NCBI RefSeq assembly: GCF_003286085.1
Contig: NW_020825362.1
Location: 372,001-436,000, forward strand
Direction: 5' to 3'
From: Drosophila persimilis
Lineage: Eukaryota; Arthropoda; Insecta; Diptera; Drosophilidae
Length of the DNA: 64,000 nt
Part shown: piece by piece, positions 1 through 11,900 of the stretch
Numbering within the stretch: position 1 is the first letter of the stretch
Layout of the letters: every line of letters starts with the position of its first letter
Notes under the pieces: model-generated
The model's input: the letters and a program-made list of their open reading frames with translations, nothing else
Databases searched by the model: none
What the model was told of the DNA's origin: nothing
Program-made: the position numbers and the translations under genes

Positions 1-500
1 TTTTTCGAAACCGATACAAAATTAGCCTCCATTTCGATGCAATTAACATTTGATTAGGGGCCTGAGAAAACTTTGCAATTAGTTCGGTTGCTAGGTCGGT
101 CTGCATGTTTAAGCTTTTTAAAGCTGTCAATCTGCACATAAGCGAAAATGTTAGTACCTTGCCGTTTACAATAACCTTGTATTTCTTTTTTTCCCTGACA
201 AGTTAAGCAAATACATATTTCGATGCCTGATCTGAGAACAAAACCACTATAAATTTGAAATGTTTTCTCAAAATTCGCACCGTGACCAAAGTGCAGTCCC
301 AATTTCGCTGGGTGTATAAAACATTTGATAACCAACAAACAGCAAGAGCTTTTTCGTCGGCTTTCTCTCTCGCGGAACACACTGGCAAGTTGTGCCCCCG
401 CATTCTCTCGCCTCGCCTCTCGAAGTTCAGTTCGACCGTCGTTTTTTTCCCGAAATTAGCGATCGCCTGATTGACACCACCCAATCTACCTGGCCCCACG
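1..500. promoter_or_regulatory. 5' flank and leader of the SQOR gene
   Basis: No conserved coding frame is visible here. The stretch is AT-rich until about 340, then becomes C/T-rich just before the SQOR start codon, as expected for a promoter and 5' UTR. I cannot place the transcription start. Short open frames on both strands are not supported by codon pattern or recognisable motifs. Confidence 0.4.
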
Positions 501-2628
501 ATGAGCTCCCGCATTCCTCTGGGCATCCGGCAGTGCAACAGGCTTCTGGCCGCACCCATCTACAGTTCCAATGAAGCCCCCTCTCAGGCCCGCCTCTTCT
601 CCACATCGCAGGTGCATTACGAGAGACACGAGTAAGTTCAGTACGCACTCTCCCGACTTATTGCTTTAATTTTCATTTGTGATTTCTATCAAGTGAATCC
701 AATTAGTACGATTAAGTTATCACCATGCAAGCCAAAACGAAACCTGCAGGCAAAGTTATCTTGCACCCATTAGCATGTGTATATAATAAATGGTGGTAAC
801 GAATAGATAATGAAGAATTTGCCTAAGCATAGGATCGATAAAATAGTTAAACTTTGGGCTTGGGCTTTTATCGTGGGGATTCGGTGGATGGGTGGGGTCC
901 AAGTAGAGCCCCAAGGGGTTGGTTAAGGGCAAACATGATGGAGGATCCTTGGGGAATAGAGTCACGCAATCCGTAATGTTATATAAACTTGAATATAACA
1001 CTTTTTTGAATTCCCTTTTTTCAGCTGCAAAGTTTTGGTTGTGGGCGGCGGCAGTGGCGGCTGTGCCATGGCCGCCAAGCTGTCATCTCATCTGGGCAAG
1101 GATAAGGTGATCGTCCTGGAGCCTGAAGATGTACGTATGAATGGTTGGGTGCGCCGCCAAAGAGTTACTCAACGGCTTAGTATTTTACTTCTTTCACGCA
1201 GAGACACTATTATCAGCCGATGTTCACCTTGATTGGAGGCGGAATGAAGCGCCTGGAGCAATCCTACAAGACCATGGCCGAGGTGCTTCCGAAGAAGGCA
1301 AAGTGGGTGAAGGAAAAGGCGATGGAATTTGATCCGGATAACAATACGGTCTGCACCTCCGGAGGTGACACAATCAAATATGATTTCCTGCTCATTGCCA
1401 CTGGCCTGCAATTGAAGTACGAGAAGGCAAGGAAACTCTTCACAACCTAAAAGATATTCTTATGCTAATTGGTAGTATCATATAGATTCCCGGACTAGCG
1501 GAGGCTCTGGAGGTACCCAATGGGAAGGTGTGCTCCATCTACTCCCCCAAGTATGCGGAGGGCGTCTACGATGTGCTGCGAAGAACAACTGGCGGAAACT
1601 TGATATTCACCTTTCCCGATTCCCCTGTCAAATGTCCTGGTGCCCCACAGAAGATTGTCTACATAGTCGAGCACTATTTCCGCAAGGTACGGATGAATTC
1701 ACTGCCATTGAACAGGGACACAATCTTTTAAAAATTCCACTCCTTTCCCTTTAGCTGGGCAAGCGCGATAAAGTGAATATCACATATAACACAGCTCTGC
1801 CAGTGCTCTTTGGCGTGAAACACTATGCGGACGCCCTATGGCCCATCTGCAAGAAGCGGAACATTACGGTTAACACTCGGCGAAACCTGGTGGAGGTTCG
1901 GCATGCCGAGGACATAGCTGTGTTCGAGGATCTCGAGAATCCCGGTCAGCTTTGCGAGGAGAAGGTATGATTATCTGAAAAGCCATACCGAGGGGCAGTC
2001 AATGACATTTTCTATCCGGACAGTACTCCCTGCTGCATGCTGTGCCACCAATGAGCGCTCCCGACGAGCTAACAAAATGCCGGAAGCTGATGAACACGGC
2101 GGGATTCGTGGATGTGAATAACTCGACGCTGCAGCATGTCAGATATAGCAATGTATTCGCCATCGGGGATTCGTCTGGCACACCGAACTCGAAGACTGCC
2201 GCAGCTGCAGGTAAGATTAGATTCAAATCAATGGATTAATCAAGGCTTTGAGCAGACCGTCGATCGTCGCCCTCGCAACAGAATTAGAATATTGAAATCG
2301 GGTTTCATTTACAGCTGCTCAGTCGCCCGTTGTCTTTCGGAATATGATTGCAGCGATGGAGGGCAAACCTCTGACGGAGGTCTACGATGGCTATGCCTCG
2401 TGCCCGCTGGTGACTGGATACAGCACCTGCATTTTGGCGGAGTTCGATTACAGTCTGACGCCCTTAGAAACGTTCCCAGTGGCCCAGAACAAGGAGCGGT
2501 ACTCGATGTTCATCATGAAGAAGGATTTCATGCCGCTGCTCTACTGGAAGCTCATGCTCCCGGGCCACTGGAATGGCCCGGGGCTGATGCGAAAGCTCTT
2601 CGGTGTTTTTAAGCCAAATAAAAAGTAA
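501..2628 (+). CDS. SQOR: Sulfide:quinone oxidoreductase, mitochondrial (SQOR)
   Basis: This enzyme oxidises hydrogen sulfide at the inner mitochondrial membrane and passes electrons through FAD to ubiquinone. Seven coding exons fit: 501-631, 1025-1130, 1202-1426, 1486-1686, 1755-1964, 2024-2210 and 2315-2628, giving 457 codons plus stop, the usual family length. The N-terminus (about 40 residues, Arg/Ser rich, no acidic residues until late) looks like a mitochondrial presequence. The FAD-binding loop VVGGGSGG follows at the start of exon 2. Both redox cysteines of the family are present, in SPVKCPGAPQK (exon 4) and YASCPLVTGY (exon 7). The second dinucleotide-type motif NVFAIGD is in exon 6. 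Intron 3 starts with GC instead of GT (1427), which is needed to keep the conserved KYEK-IPGL join. From memory it is the orthologue of D. melanogaster CG14997. The start is the first ATG before the presequence. Confidence 0.95.
2617..2622 (+). terminator. Poly(A) signal of SQOR inside the last codons
   Basis: AATAAA is formed by the Asn-Lys codons two positions before the stop codon. No other AATAAA is seen in the next 200 bases, so this is the likely signal for 3' end formation, which would leave a very short 3' UTR. Confidence 0.5.
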
Positions 2629-2783
2629 ATGCAACTCTCCGAAATCTAAATAGTTTATGTCAAATCAAACTTTACTATTGTGTTGTGAATTCAAATATCA
2701 AATGGGCGCCAAGTGTCATTCACCTGCAGTGCAGCATTATTATTTTATTTTCGATATATTTTGACGTGTAAATTGAGATGCTG

Positions 2784-2830
2784 GTATATTTAGGTATATA
2801 ATGGTATATTTGATCAATTTCGTATATTAA
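2784..2830 (+). promoter_or_regulatory. Cluster of GGTATATTT motifs (Ohler Motif 6-like)
   Basis: Two to three GGTATATTT/GGTATATAAT motifs lie close together, like those immediately upstream of pav at 4023. They lie just upstream of an inserted repetitive element. They may be an older part of the pav promoter displaced by that insertion, or simple AT-rich sequence. Confidence 0.3.
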
Positions 2831-2999
2831 ATTTAATTTTTAACGGTATGTTTAAGAACAAAGGATATAGAAACCTCCACACGCTGTTTTTTTTCATTTT
2901 CGCTCTCTCAAATCGTACTTACGTGCATCATTTATCCAATGGATTGCATTTAAATCCTTGTCGCGCATTCACTTTCAAACAATTTCTGGCAAACAATGG

Positions 3000-3780
3000 C
3001 ATCAATAGCCGAGTCGATTGAGTCCTGTCTGTCTGTCCGTCTGTCCGTCCGTCCGACTGTCCGTCCCTATCAGCGCCTAGTGCTCAAAGACTATAAGAGC
3101 TAGAGCAACGACGTTTTATATCCGGACTTCTGTGGTATGTCACTGCTACAAGTATATTTCAAAACTTTGCCCCGCCCACTTCCGCCCCCAAAAAGAGCGA
3201 AAATCTGTGGCATCCACACAATTCAAAGATACGAGAAAACTGAAAACGCAGAATCGTAGAGGATGACTATATGTTCTAGAGTGTAAAATCTGAACCAGAT
3301 CGTATAATTATTATAACCAGTACGAAAATCTGGGGCATCCACAAATCTCAGAGACTATTAAGGCTGGAGTAACCAAATTTGGTATCCACACTCCTTTTAG
3401 ATCTCACTATAAAACGTATACATATCTCAAAATTTCGCCCCACCCCTTTCCACAAAGGACGAAAATCTGTTGCATCCATAATATTGCAGATTCGAGAAAA
3501 CTAAAAACGCACAATCATAGAGAATAACCATATCTATCCGGTTGCTGAATTTGGATCAGATCGGATCATTTTTATAGCCAAAAGGAACAAATCAATTTGC
3601 AGTGGCTACGCATCGCCCGACGTCACGCTCAGATTGATTTTCTGCCTTTCTCTCACGCACTCTTTGTCGTGTCGTTCAATTTAGCGGCGTCTGCCGGAGG
3701 AGATCCATACTGACTAAGTATCGGGTATAAATGTAGAGTTGCGGTTTCCGCAGAAACTCACAACGTTCCCCCTCGTTTTG
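3000..3780. mobile_element. Non-autonomous interspersed element, SGM/DINE (Helitron-like) type
   Basis: The stretch begins with a GTCTGTCCGTC-type microsatellite core, then shows internally repeated blocks of the form CGAAAATCTG(T/G)GGCATCCA followed by AAACTGAAAACGCAGAATCGTAG-like sequence, present two to three times in diverged form. It ends near a block ending CAACGTTCCCCCTCG. This layout matches my memory of the abundant short Helitron-derived elements of the Drosophila obscura group (SGM, related to DINE-1/ISY). There is no open reading frame, so it cannot move on its own. Exact ends are uncertain because Helitrons make no target-site duplication and no inverted repeats. Confidence 0.6.
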
Positions 3781-4022
3781 TTTGTTTTGATTGACCTATT
3801 TCGATACTTGTTTTTTGTTTAACTTATTTCGCTAAAACCTCTTTTTACGCAAAATGCAATAAAAGCAAATATTAAGAATGCACCAGTTAAATAGAAAATT
3901 GATTCATTATTCGGATAAAATTATGTGGACATGGCTGAGTGCTCTATTTAGCTAATAATATTCCACGGAATATCAAAAACGAGCAATATGTATAACAGAA
4001 CTTGACTTCGTCAGTATATTTA

Positions 4023-4061
4023 CGGTATATTTTGGTATATTTCTGAGCGTCGGTCACACTG
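4023..4061 (+). promoter_or_regulatory. pav core promoter: Motif 6 plus Motif 1
   Basis: Two tandem GGTATATTT motifs (4023-4042) are followed by CGGTCACACTG (4051-4061). The latter is the Drosophila core-promoter Motif 1 bound by M1BP and the former is Motif 6; the pair is typical of dispersed housekeeping promoters. It lies about 130 bases upstream of the pav start codon, so transcription probably begins near 4060. Confidence 0.75.
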
Positions 4062-4187
4062 CGCAACACTCAAACGAAGCGTGGCGTCGCTTGGCGCTGG
4101 AATTTTGAAGCTAACGTGAATTTTGTGAAGAAAAACAGAACATAAACAACATTCGGCGGTCAATTGCGTGGGAAATAATTTATTAGA

Positions 4188-7175
4188 ATGAAAGCAGTGT
4201 AAGTAGAATGTGAAACCTTAAAAGCGCGATGAAATAGATACAAGAGGGACTTTTGCAGATCACGAACTCCGATGCGCGTCCCCAAGACACCGCGAGTGCA
4301 TCAAACGACAGAGAAGCACCGTCGGGAGACGTCCGAAAAGGCAAAAGATCCGGTGAATGTGTTCTGCCGAGTCCGCCCGCTCCAATCGGATGGGGACCTC
4401 ACTTCTCTGCGGGTGAAGAGCTCCACAACAATCGCATTAAATCCGCATGATCAGCTGCTGCAGCACCACAAACAGAACGGCGCCCAGCGCGAGATACAGT
4501 ACATATTCAAGCACGTCTTTCAATCGGATGCTACGCAGCAGGATGTGTTCGCGTCCGTGGCCCAGCCACTGGTCGAGAACCTGGTGCGTGGCCGGAACAG
4601 TTTGCTATTCACCTACGGCGTCACGGGCAGCGGCAAGACGTACACAATGACGGGCAACCTGAGACATCGCGGCATAATGCCCCGATGCCTAGATGTGCTC
4701 TTTCGCACCATATCCGATTTTCAGGCCAAGAAGTTTGTCTTCAAGCCGGACAAGTTGAATGGCTTCGAGATTCTGTCCGAGGAGGATGCGCTGCTAGAAC
4801 GGCAACATGAGATGAATCAACGCTTTGCCGGTTCCGGTCGCTTCGCGTACCGAAACAAGGACTCGGATCCGGAGATCGCCTCCCAAGCGTCGGTGGAGCC
4901 AATGCCTCTGCTGGGCCTCGACGAAGACAATATGTATTCGGTGTTTGTCACCTACGTAGAAATTTACAACAACAGTGTGTATGATCTTCTAGAGGACTCG
5001 GGCATACAGAAGTAAGTGGGATATCCTTCAAGTGTTCACGTATGTAATCCTCTGTTTCCTCTCCCTTGCAGGACTTTGCAAAGCAAAATCATTCGCGAGG
5101 ATGCCCATCATCACATGTTCGTCCATGGCGTCACCGAGGTGGAAGTTAAAACGGTGGAGGATGCCCTCGAGGTCTTTCAAATGGGACAAAAGAAAAAGCG
5201 CATGGGTCACACGGTCTTGAATGCCGAGTCCAGCCGCAGCCACTCGGTGTTTAACATTCGCCTCGTCCAGGCCCCCACCGACAACCAGGGCGAGAATGTT
5301 GTCCAGGACAGGCAAAAAATCACAGTGAGCCAGCTGTCCCTGGTAGATCTGGCCGGCAGTGAGCGCTCCTCGCGCACCAAGAACACTGGGGTGCGACTTC
5401 GCGAGGCTGGGAACATCAACAACTCGCTGATGACGCTCCGGACATGCCTCGAGTATCTGCGCGAGAATCAGCAGGCGGCCATCAATGGCTTTTCCCATAA
5501 GAAGATACCATATCGCGACTCCAAGATCACGCACATGTTTAAGAATTACTTTGACGGCGAGGGGCAGGTGTCCATGATTGTATGCATCAATCCTAGAATG
5601 GAGGACTATGATGAGAATATGGTAGGTGGAGAATTCGCCGGTTGATTTATTTTGCTCCAAATTCCCTTTTTTCCATTTGCAGCAAGTTATGAAGTTTGCC
5701 GAGATGACTCAGGAAGTGCAAATAGCTCGGGCAACGCCCATTAAAACGGACTTGGGCCTAACGCCAGGCCGCCGGAAGGCCAACAAGCTGTTCAAGATAG
5801 CTGTCAAAAATCTGAACGAGCTGGGCATGTCCGAGGCCAAGGACCTGAAGGTGGATGTGGGCTTGGTCTACAGTCTGGGACCCGACTTTCCCCTCTGCCA
5901 AGTGGACAGCCCTGAGGCGGAGGTTAAGATCCAGGAGCTCATGCATTACCTGGAGCAGCGGATTGAGAAGCGGAAGAGGCTGCGCGCCAATTTGGATATT
6001 AAATGTGAGTCCTATAGCCTCCGCTCCTCCAAAAAGGGTGCCCATCCTTATTCATTTTGCATGTACTCCTAGGCGACAATTTTCGCCAGATGCTAATGAA
6101 CTTGGACCGCGACAACTTGCAGCTGAGCACGGAGCTGGCTTCCCTCAAGGCCGTCTACAAGCAGGAGCGCGAGCGCAGCTTCGCCTTGGAGAAGAAGGTG
6201 CGCATTCACGAGAGCTCCATCGACGTGCTGAACAATACGCTGACCAAGCGCGACAGGCAGATCGAGGAGCTGACATTCAAGCTGAATGAGAAGGAGAATC
6301 TCCTGACCCAAACGGAGCACGAGAAGGAGAAGCAGAAGAAAAAGTTCAGCTCCAAAATGGCCGTGGAGTCGGATAAGAACAAGCGGGAGCTCGAGATAAA
6401 GCTCCGTCAGCAACGGGAGAAACTGCATGAACGGATGCGCATCAAGGACGAGAAACTTCGCCTGGTTTCGAATATCATACGATCCGAGGATCTGCCGAGC
6501 ATGCCGCGCTCGCAGAGCTCGGAAGATTTACTCAACGAGAAGGATCGCGGCCCATTCACAGCTCGAACGGAGTCATCTGTGCCGGCCACGCGAACAGACA
6601 TCTATGCCACGCCCCGACATGTAAGCCAGTACTTATCCTTCCGCTCTGTGAACTTTAATCTAGTATCTATTCGCATTCCCACCCCTCCCAACCAGGGCGT
6701 GGCAGCTGCCAACAATCGCCATCGACGGTCGCGTTCAGCTGGCGACAAATGGCTGGAGCATCGTGCAGCCAATCCCGTGCCACTCGGCACTATTATGCAG
6801 CCCTTTCTGAAGAATCGCAAGTCGGTTACCAAGCTGACGGACATGAAGACGCTGACCGAACACGGCGCCAACAAATACTGTCTCGTCTCCCAGGAGGCCG
6901 ACACGGACGGGGATGTGGAGACGAAACTGTACAAGGGCAATGTTATACCCACATGTGGCGGCGGCGCCCAGGTGGTGTTCAACGATATCGAGTGTCTCAA
7001 GCAGAAGTCGCCCGTGCATTCGCCAACGCGAAAGCGTCCCAGCAATGGCACGATGTCGGCTCTGGGCGTTGCCAGCGCCCTGCCCAGCACGGTCACCTCC
7101 ATCACCGTCCAGGATGTGGCCTCGCGTTGCAACCTCGGCATCGAGGGGCACAGCAACAAGAAGACAAAGATCTAG
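4188..7175 (+). CDS. pav: Kinesin-like protein Pavarotti (MKLP1/KIF23), centralspindlin motor
   Basis: Pav is the plus-end kinesin-6 subunit of centralspindlin; with the RacGAP50C/Tumbleweed protein it bundles the central spindle and drives cytokinesis. Six coding exons fit: 4188-4198, 4259-5011, 5072-5621, 5683-6004, 6073-6620 and 6696-7175, giving 887 residues. The first exon holds only 11 coding bases; it restores an N-terminus (MKAVSRTP) like the fly protein, so I prefer it to the ATG at 4272. The motor domain shows the P-loop [10 protein letters not shown] (residues about 124-133), switch [10 protein letters not shown] and switch [13 protein letters not shown] kinesin-6-type insertion lies between P-loop and switch I. 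A long coiled coil follows (exons 4-5), then a basic Ser/Arg-rich tail with RRSRSAG and SPTRKRPS, likely a kinase and nuclear-localisation region. All phases agree. Confidence 0.97.
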
Positions 7176-7435
7176 AGCTCGTCCTGTAATTCTTGAACAT
7201 GCATTTCCATTTCCATTTAGTTTTACTTTTTTTTTCTAGTTAACGTAACTACTAAAATTATTGATTACTAGCCTTTAAAGTTGAAAAGTTAAAGTTAACT
7301 GCAATTAAAACCAAGTAAATAATCTGTATAAATATTCGCACATCGATGAATTCTAAACCTCGCAACTGAACTTATTGCTGTGGGAGCACACACCAGTGGA
7401 AGGAGTGCGAAGAGTGCGTCCATTCATAGGTTTAT

Positions 7436-7441
7436 AATAAA
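7436..7441 (+). terminator. Poly(A) signal for pav
   Basis: AATAAA about 260 bases after the pav stop codon, in AT-rich sequence. A second copy lies near 7681, so alternative ends are possible. Confidence 0.5.
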
Positions 7442-8965
7442 TAGTTGTACTGCAAAGTATTCAATATTTCTCGTATGCATATCCCTTGCTATGCCCCTTG
7501 ATTATTATATGAACAATTAAAGTAGAAGAAGCAAATATACATATGTATTATGCTGGTATTAACTATTATTTTTTTTTATTGTTATTCCTGCGTTTATTCA
7601 ATGCTTAAACCGATAGAATTTATTGAAATACATACGGTACCGTTTTACACATACATATTTGTAGATTAATTTCAATTACTAATAAATCAGTCTATAATTA
7701 AAATATATGTTTTTCGCTTAATGATTTCATGTATGTATGTATGAATGTATGTATGTGTTTGTGTGTATGTGTGGGTGTGAGCTGCTCTTCACAAGAGTAT
7801 ACTACGGGATGACTCTTTTCTTTCGGTTATATATATATATGTATATATATACGGCAATTGTGGCAGGTTCCTGGCAGATGAGGAATTGTATTCAGAATCG
7901 AATGAAGGCGCGCTCCCACATGATATTTGGAAGGCAATTTTGTTGAATCAGCCGTCGAATCGAATTAAACCCAATTAAATAATTAAAACATTGATACATG
8001 GATACATAAAGTACAATTCTATATGGGGTACAGTCAAAACAAAAAACGGAAACGAAACGACAACTAAATTTGTAACATTATCAACGGCACCAAAACTCAA
8101 ATCAAGTGCAAACCAAGTGCGTAAATTAGCAAATATTAACATATACATCATTCATCATTCATTATTATCGTAATCATGAATCCATCTTTAAATTCAAATT
8201 AAACAAATACCAATTTAATCAATATAAAGCTGTGTGTGTGTGTTTTTCATTAACGAAACGTTCTTCTGCCTTTCACTTTCGGGGCTCAACTCAAAGATAT
8301 TTCTCTTCTTCAGCTGTAACTGTAACTTTATACTTAAGATGATTTTGTAATACGTAATATTATAATATTATTTTCAAGCCGTTTCAGACAGACGCGACCT
8401 ACTCCGTATGCTGTTTATCGATCTTATATATATATATATATGTATGGTATATATGTATGTATGTATGTTATGTATGTATATAATCGTACCTAAAACTAAG
8501 GAGCAAAAAAAATTATTCTACGGTGGAAAACGAATTTTAGCTATAAAGCAAACGTTAATTAAAAGAAAAAAAATTATTAACAATTATCTCTCTCCGCTCT
8601 TATCCGCACAGCCACAGCCACAGCCACACCCCCCCTCCCTCTCCCACTCACCCAATCTGTTCGTGTATGTGTGTGTTTTGTGTGCGTGCGGTGTGTGTGT
8701 GTATGTGTGTGTTAGCAGCTGCATTTTAGTTGGCAAGGCAAGCGATAACATTTACGTTACGTTATGGATTCACCCATCCGCTGCATGTGTATCTCTGATG
8801 TTTAAATGATTGTTGCTGTTGCTGTGGATGTTGTTGTTGTGAATGGATTGTGGCTTTAAATGTATTGTTGTTTGTTGCATGAGTGAAATCTCGATTGAAG
8901 CTGCTCCCGGTACCAAGACGGATCACCAGACGTGGTCGCTGCATCTGCAGCCGATTGAGTGGCTC
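7442..8965 (-). other. Long 3' UTR of archipelago, overlapping the pav 3' end region
   Basis: No coding frame is supported. Read on the minus strand this follows the ago stop codon. It contains TG/TATG microsatellites (about 7730-7775, 7830-7850, 8228-8245, 8430-8480, 8660-8712) and a GTTGTT-rich stretch at 8810-8880. Several minus-strand AATAAA signals (TTTATT on +) lie near 7568, 7592 and 7618, so the ago transcript could run about 1.4 kb past its stop and meet or overlap the pav 3' UTR tail-to-tail. Confidence 0.5.
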
Positions 8966-11900
8966 CTATGAACACTTGACACAAGCGCCCTCCACATCAA
9001 AGTCAAGGACCATAAGCTTCGTTTCCTCCGTCCCATTGCGTGAGCCAACCGCACAAATCAGTTTCGTATCATTTGCCCTGAAAGTATTACATGATTACAG
9101 ATAGGATCCTCTTTCAAGCGATATTATAGGGGGAAAAACCTTACCTAATGCGCCACACAACACCGCCGGAGCCACCCGAATCCAAGGCCACAAGATTGCG
9201 TATAAAATCACCCGTCTTCACATCCCACAACTTGACAGTGCCATCATCCGAACTCGTGACCACAAATCGCGAATTGAACTGCAGACAGGTGACCGCAGAC
9301 TGATGCTTGTTGGGACCTTTGGAAAGCGAAATTGAAAGCAGAATTAGCTGGGATTCTTAAGATTCTCAGCCATGTCCCATACCCGACAGCGTTTGCAGAC
9401 ATTGTCCAGTTGTGATGTCCCACACTTTGACGGTGGAATCGGCATTGCCAGACACGAGTATATTCTGTCGGAGCTCCATGCCAGACGTGAGGCTCTGATG
9501 GCCCATCAGAGTGTGCTTGCAATTGCCCGTCTCCGCATCCCACACACGAATGGACGTGTCCAACGAGCCCGACACCACATGGACACCGTCGAACTGAAGG
9601 GGAAATTAAAGTATAATTAGACCAAGCTCATCGATAGGCCGTGGACCTTCGAATCTTTATTGTACCTGCAGTGAGTAGACACGATTGGTATGTCCCTGCA
9701 GCGTGTGGAGACACTCCTGTCGCTCTGGATGCCAGATCTTGACCATGTAATCGTACGCTCCGGACACAATAAGCTTTCCATCGTATTGTACACAACGCAC
9801 GGCAGCCAGGTGGCCAACCAGGACATGCAGACAGGAGCCCAATTCAATGTCCCAGACCCGCAAAGTGGCATCTCGGGACCCACTGACCACCCTGAAAAAA
9901 CAATAAGCGAAACAGGAATTAGTTAGAGCTTCAGAGATTTGATTGCTTCCACTTACTTATTGCCATGCAGATGCATGCATCGCACTGTGGACGTGTGCCC
10001 CTGGAGTGTGTGGACACAGGCCCCGCTGTCCATATCCCAGACCTTCAGAGTGCGATCCGTACTGCCCGAGATGATGATATTCCCCGACATTTGCGAGGAC
10101 CAAACACCACCAGTGTGGCCCACCAGTGTGCGTAGGCACTAAAGAAAAAGATCACATCAAACCAGAGCTCAGGGAGCATTCATAAATTAAGAGTCACTTA
10201 CCTTTCCATTGACTGCAGACCACACCTTGAGGGTGTTGTCGTCGGAGCCGGACACAATGCGATTGCCAGAGAACTGCAGGCATGTGATGACATGATCGTC
10301 GTGGCCCTTGAGCACCTTGGGCTTGCGCACGGGCCGCGAGCGCCAGTTCATCTCGATGATGTGCTGCCGCATATAGGCGGCCTTCCACGGCGATGAAATG
10401 GGCGGCATGTTGCCATCTCGTCCCCGTTTCGGTCGATCGCTGCGCGATTCCGTCTGTATCTGGCCCTTGCGGCACTTCTCCTTCCATAAAAGATTGTCGT
10501 CGCAGAGGAAGCGCCAGCTGCGACATGTCTGGGCAGCCCGCAGCAGATCCTTAGGCTCCAGGTAGGAGAGCACCAGCAGGGCTATCTCCCGGGGCAGAAG
10601 CGAGATGAAGTCCCGCTGGAACTGTGGCTCGATCACCTTCATCATGTGACGCACCTGCGAGGGATCGCAATGGTCGATCAGACGATCGACGGCCAGTAGC
10701 CGCTCCACATGGGACCAGCGCTGGAATTGCTGCAGCCAATGGTGCAGCTCGGGCGGCGGATTGTCACGGGCAGACACCCCGCGCGGTGTACGACGCCCTA
10801 TCGGTGTTGTGGCGCACGCATTGGACACCACCAGCGATGGCGTAATTGACAGCACCGCTGTTGGCCCTATGTGCTGGGACGACGAGCGCGGTGTGGAAGC
10901 AAAATCGTAGGCAATCCGCTTGCGGCAATTATCGCCGACCATCCCACCGCTGGCCGAGATGGTCATGGCGTAATCGCAGCCCTCGAGAATGCGCGTTTCG
11001 TTGTATTTGCGCTTCCGCTGCTGAGAAATCAATGACCCGGTATTGGCCAATGCGGAGGAGCCGCCATCGCAAATGGCCGAGGAGGATGTGGACAAGGAGA
11101 TGGGCTCGTCGTACTCTACTGGCTCCATGTCATAGGGCTCACTGAGGCTGCCGTTGCTTCCGCTGCTATAGCCACTATTACCGTTCTGGCACGTGCAAAT
11201 CTCCTCCAAGTCCGAGTTGTTCTCCTCATCGCAGTTGAACCACGACTCGTCGCCATCTCCTGGCTCGATCAGACCCCCATCCACCACGTTGTTGTTATTG
11301 TTATTGCTGTTGTTGGCTCCTGCCCCGGCTGCGGCGCCCTCTTCGACCACAACCTCCAGGACAATGACATCGTTGGAGCCATTGCGTCTTTGTCGAGTGA
11401 CCAATGCATGAGCTGCAGCGCCGCCCGTTGCCTTTGATACACCGGCAACGCCACCGCAGCCTGGAAGGCGCGCGAATAGGCGTTCCTGTGTCTGGGCACT
11501 GGCGTTCACTTGGCGCGCCGCCTTTGATGGGGCCACGTACTCGCACCGCATTGTGCCGCTCGATGTCGAAGAGGAGGATCCTGATGCTGAAGTGGACGTC
11601 GAGGCCTGTGGGGCATCATCGGCATCGGCCGACCCGGAGCAGGCCGGTGTAGATGATGTTGTGGAGTGTAAAGCGTATGTGCGGCCGCCATCCTGAGAGG
11701 TCTGGGAGCCCACAGAGCTGAAGGAGATGGACTGGGATGATGATGATGATGATGATGATGCACTAGGTTTCTCCTCCTGCTCCTGACAGTTCAAAGTGGA
11801 TGTAGATGTAGATGTGGCTATGGTTGGGGCATCATTCGAATTGGTATTGGTGAACACATCTGTTCGAGCAGCTCCCGTACAGCTGGTGCCCGCCGCTTCT

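Noticed and set aside
4272..5015. ATG at 4272 as the pav start
   Set aside because: A mini-exon at 4188-4198 restores an N-terminus like the known protein with correct splice phase and lies closer to the promoter motifs.
5028..5660. 210-codon minus-strand frame within pav
   Set aside because: Antisense of the conserved kinesin motor exon; the plus strand has clear motor motifs.
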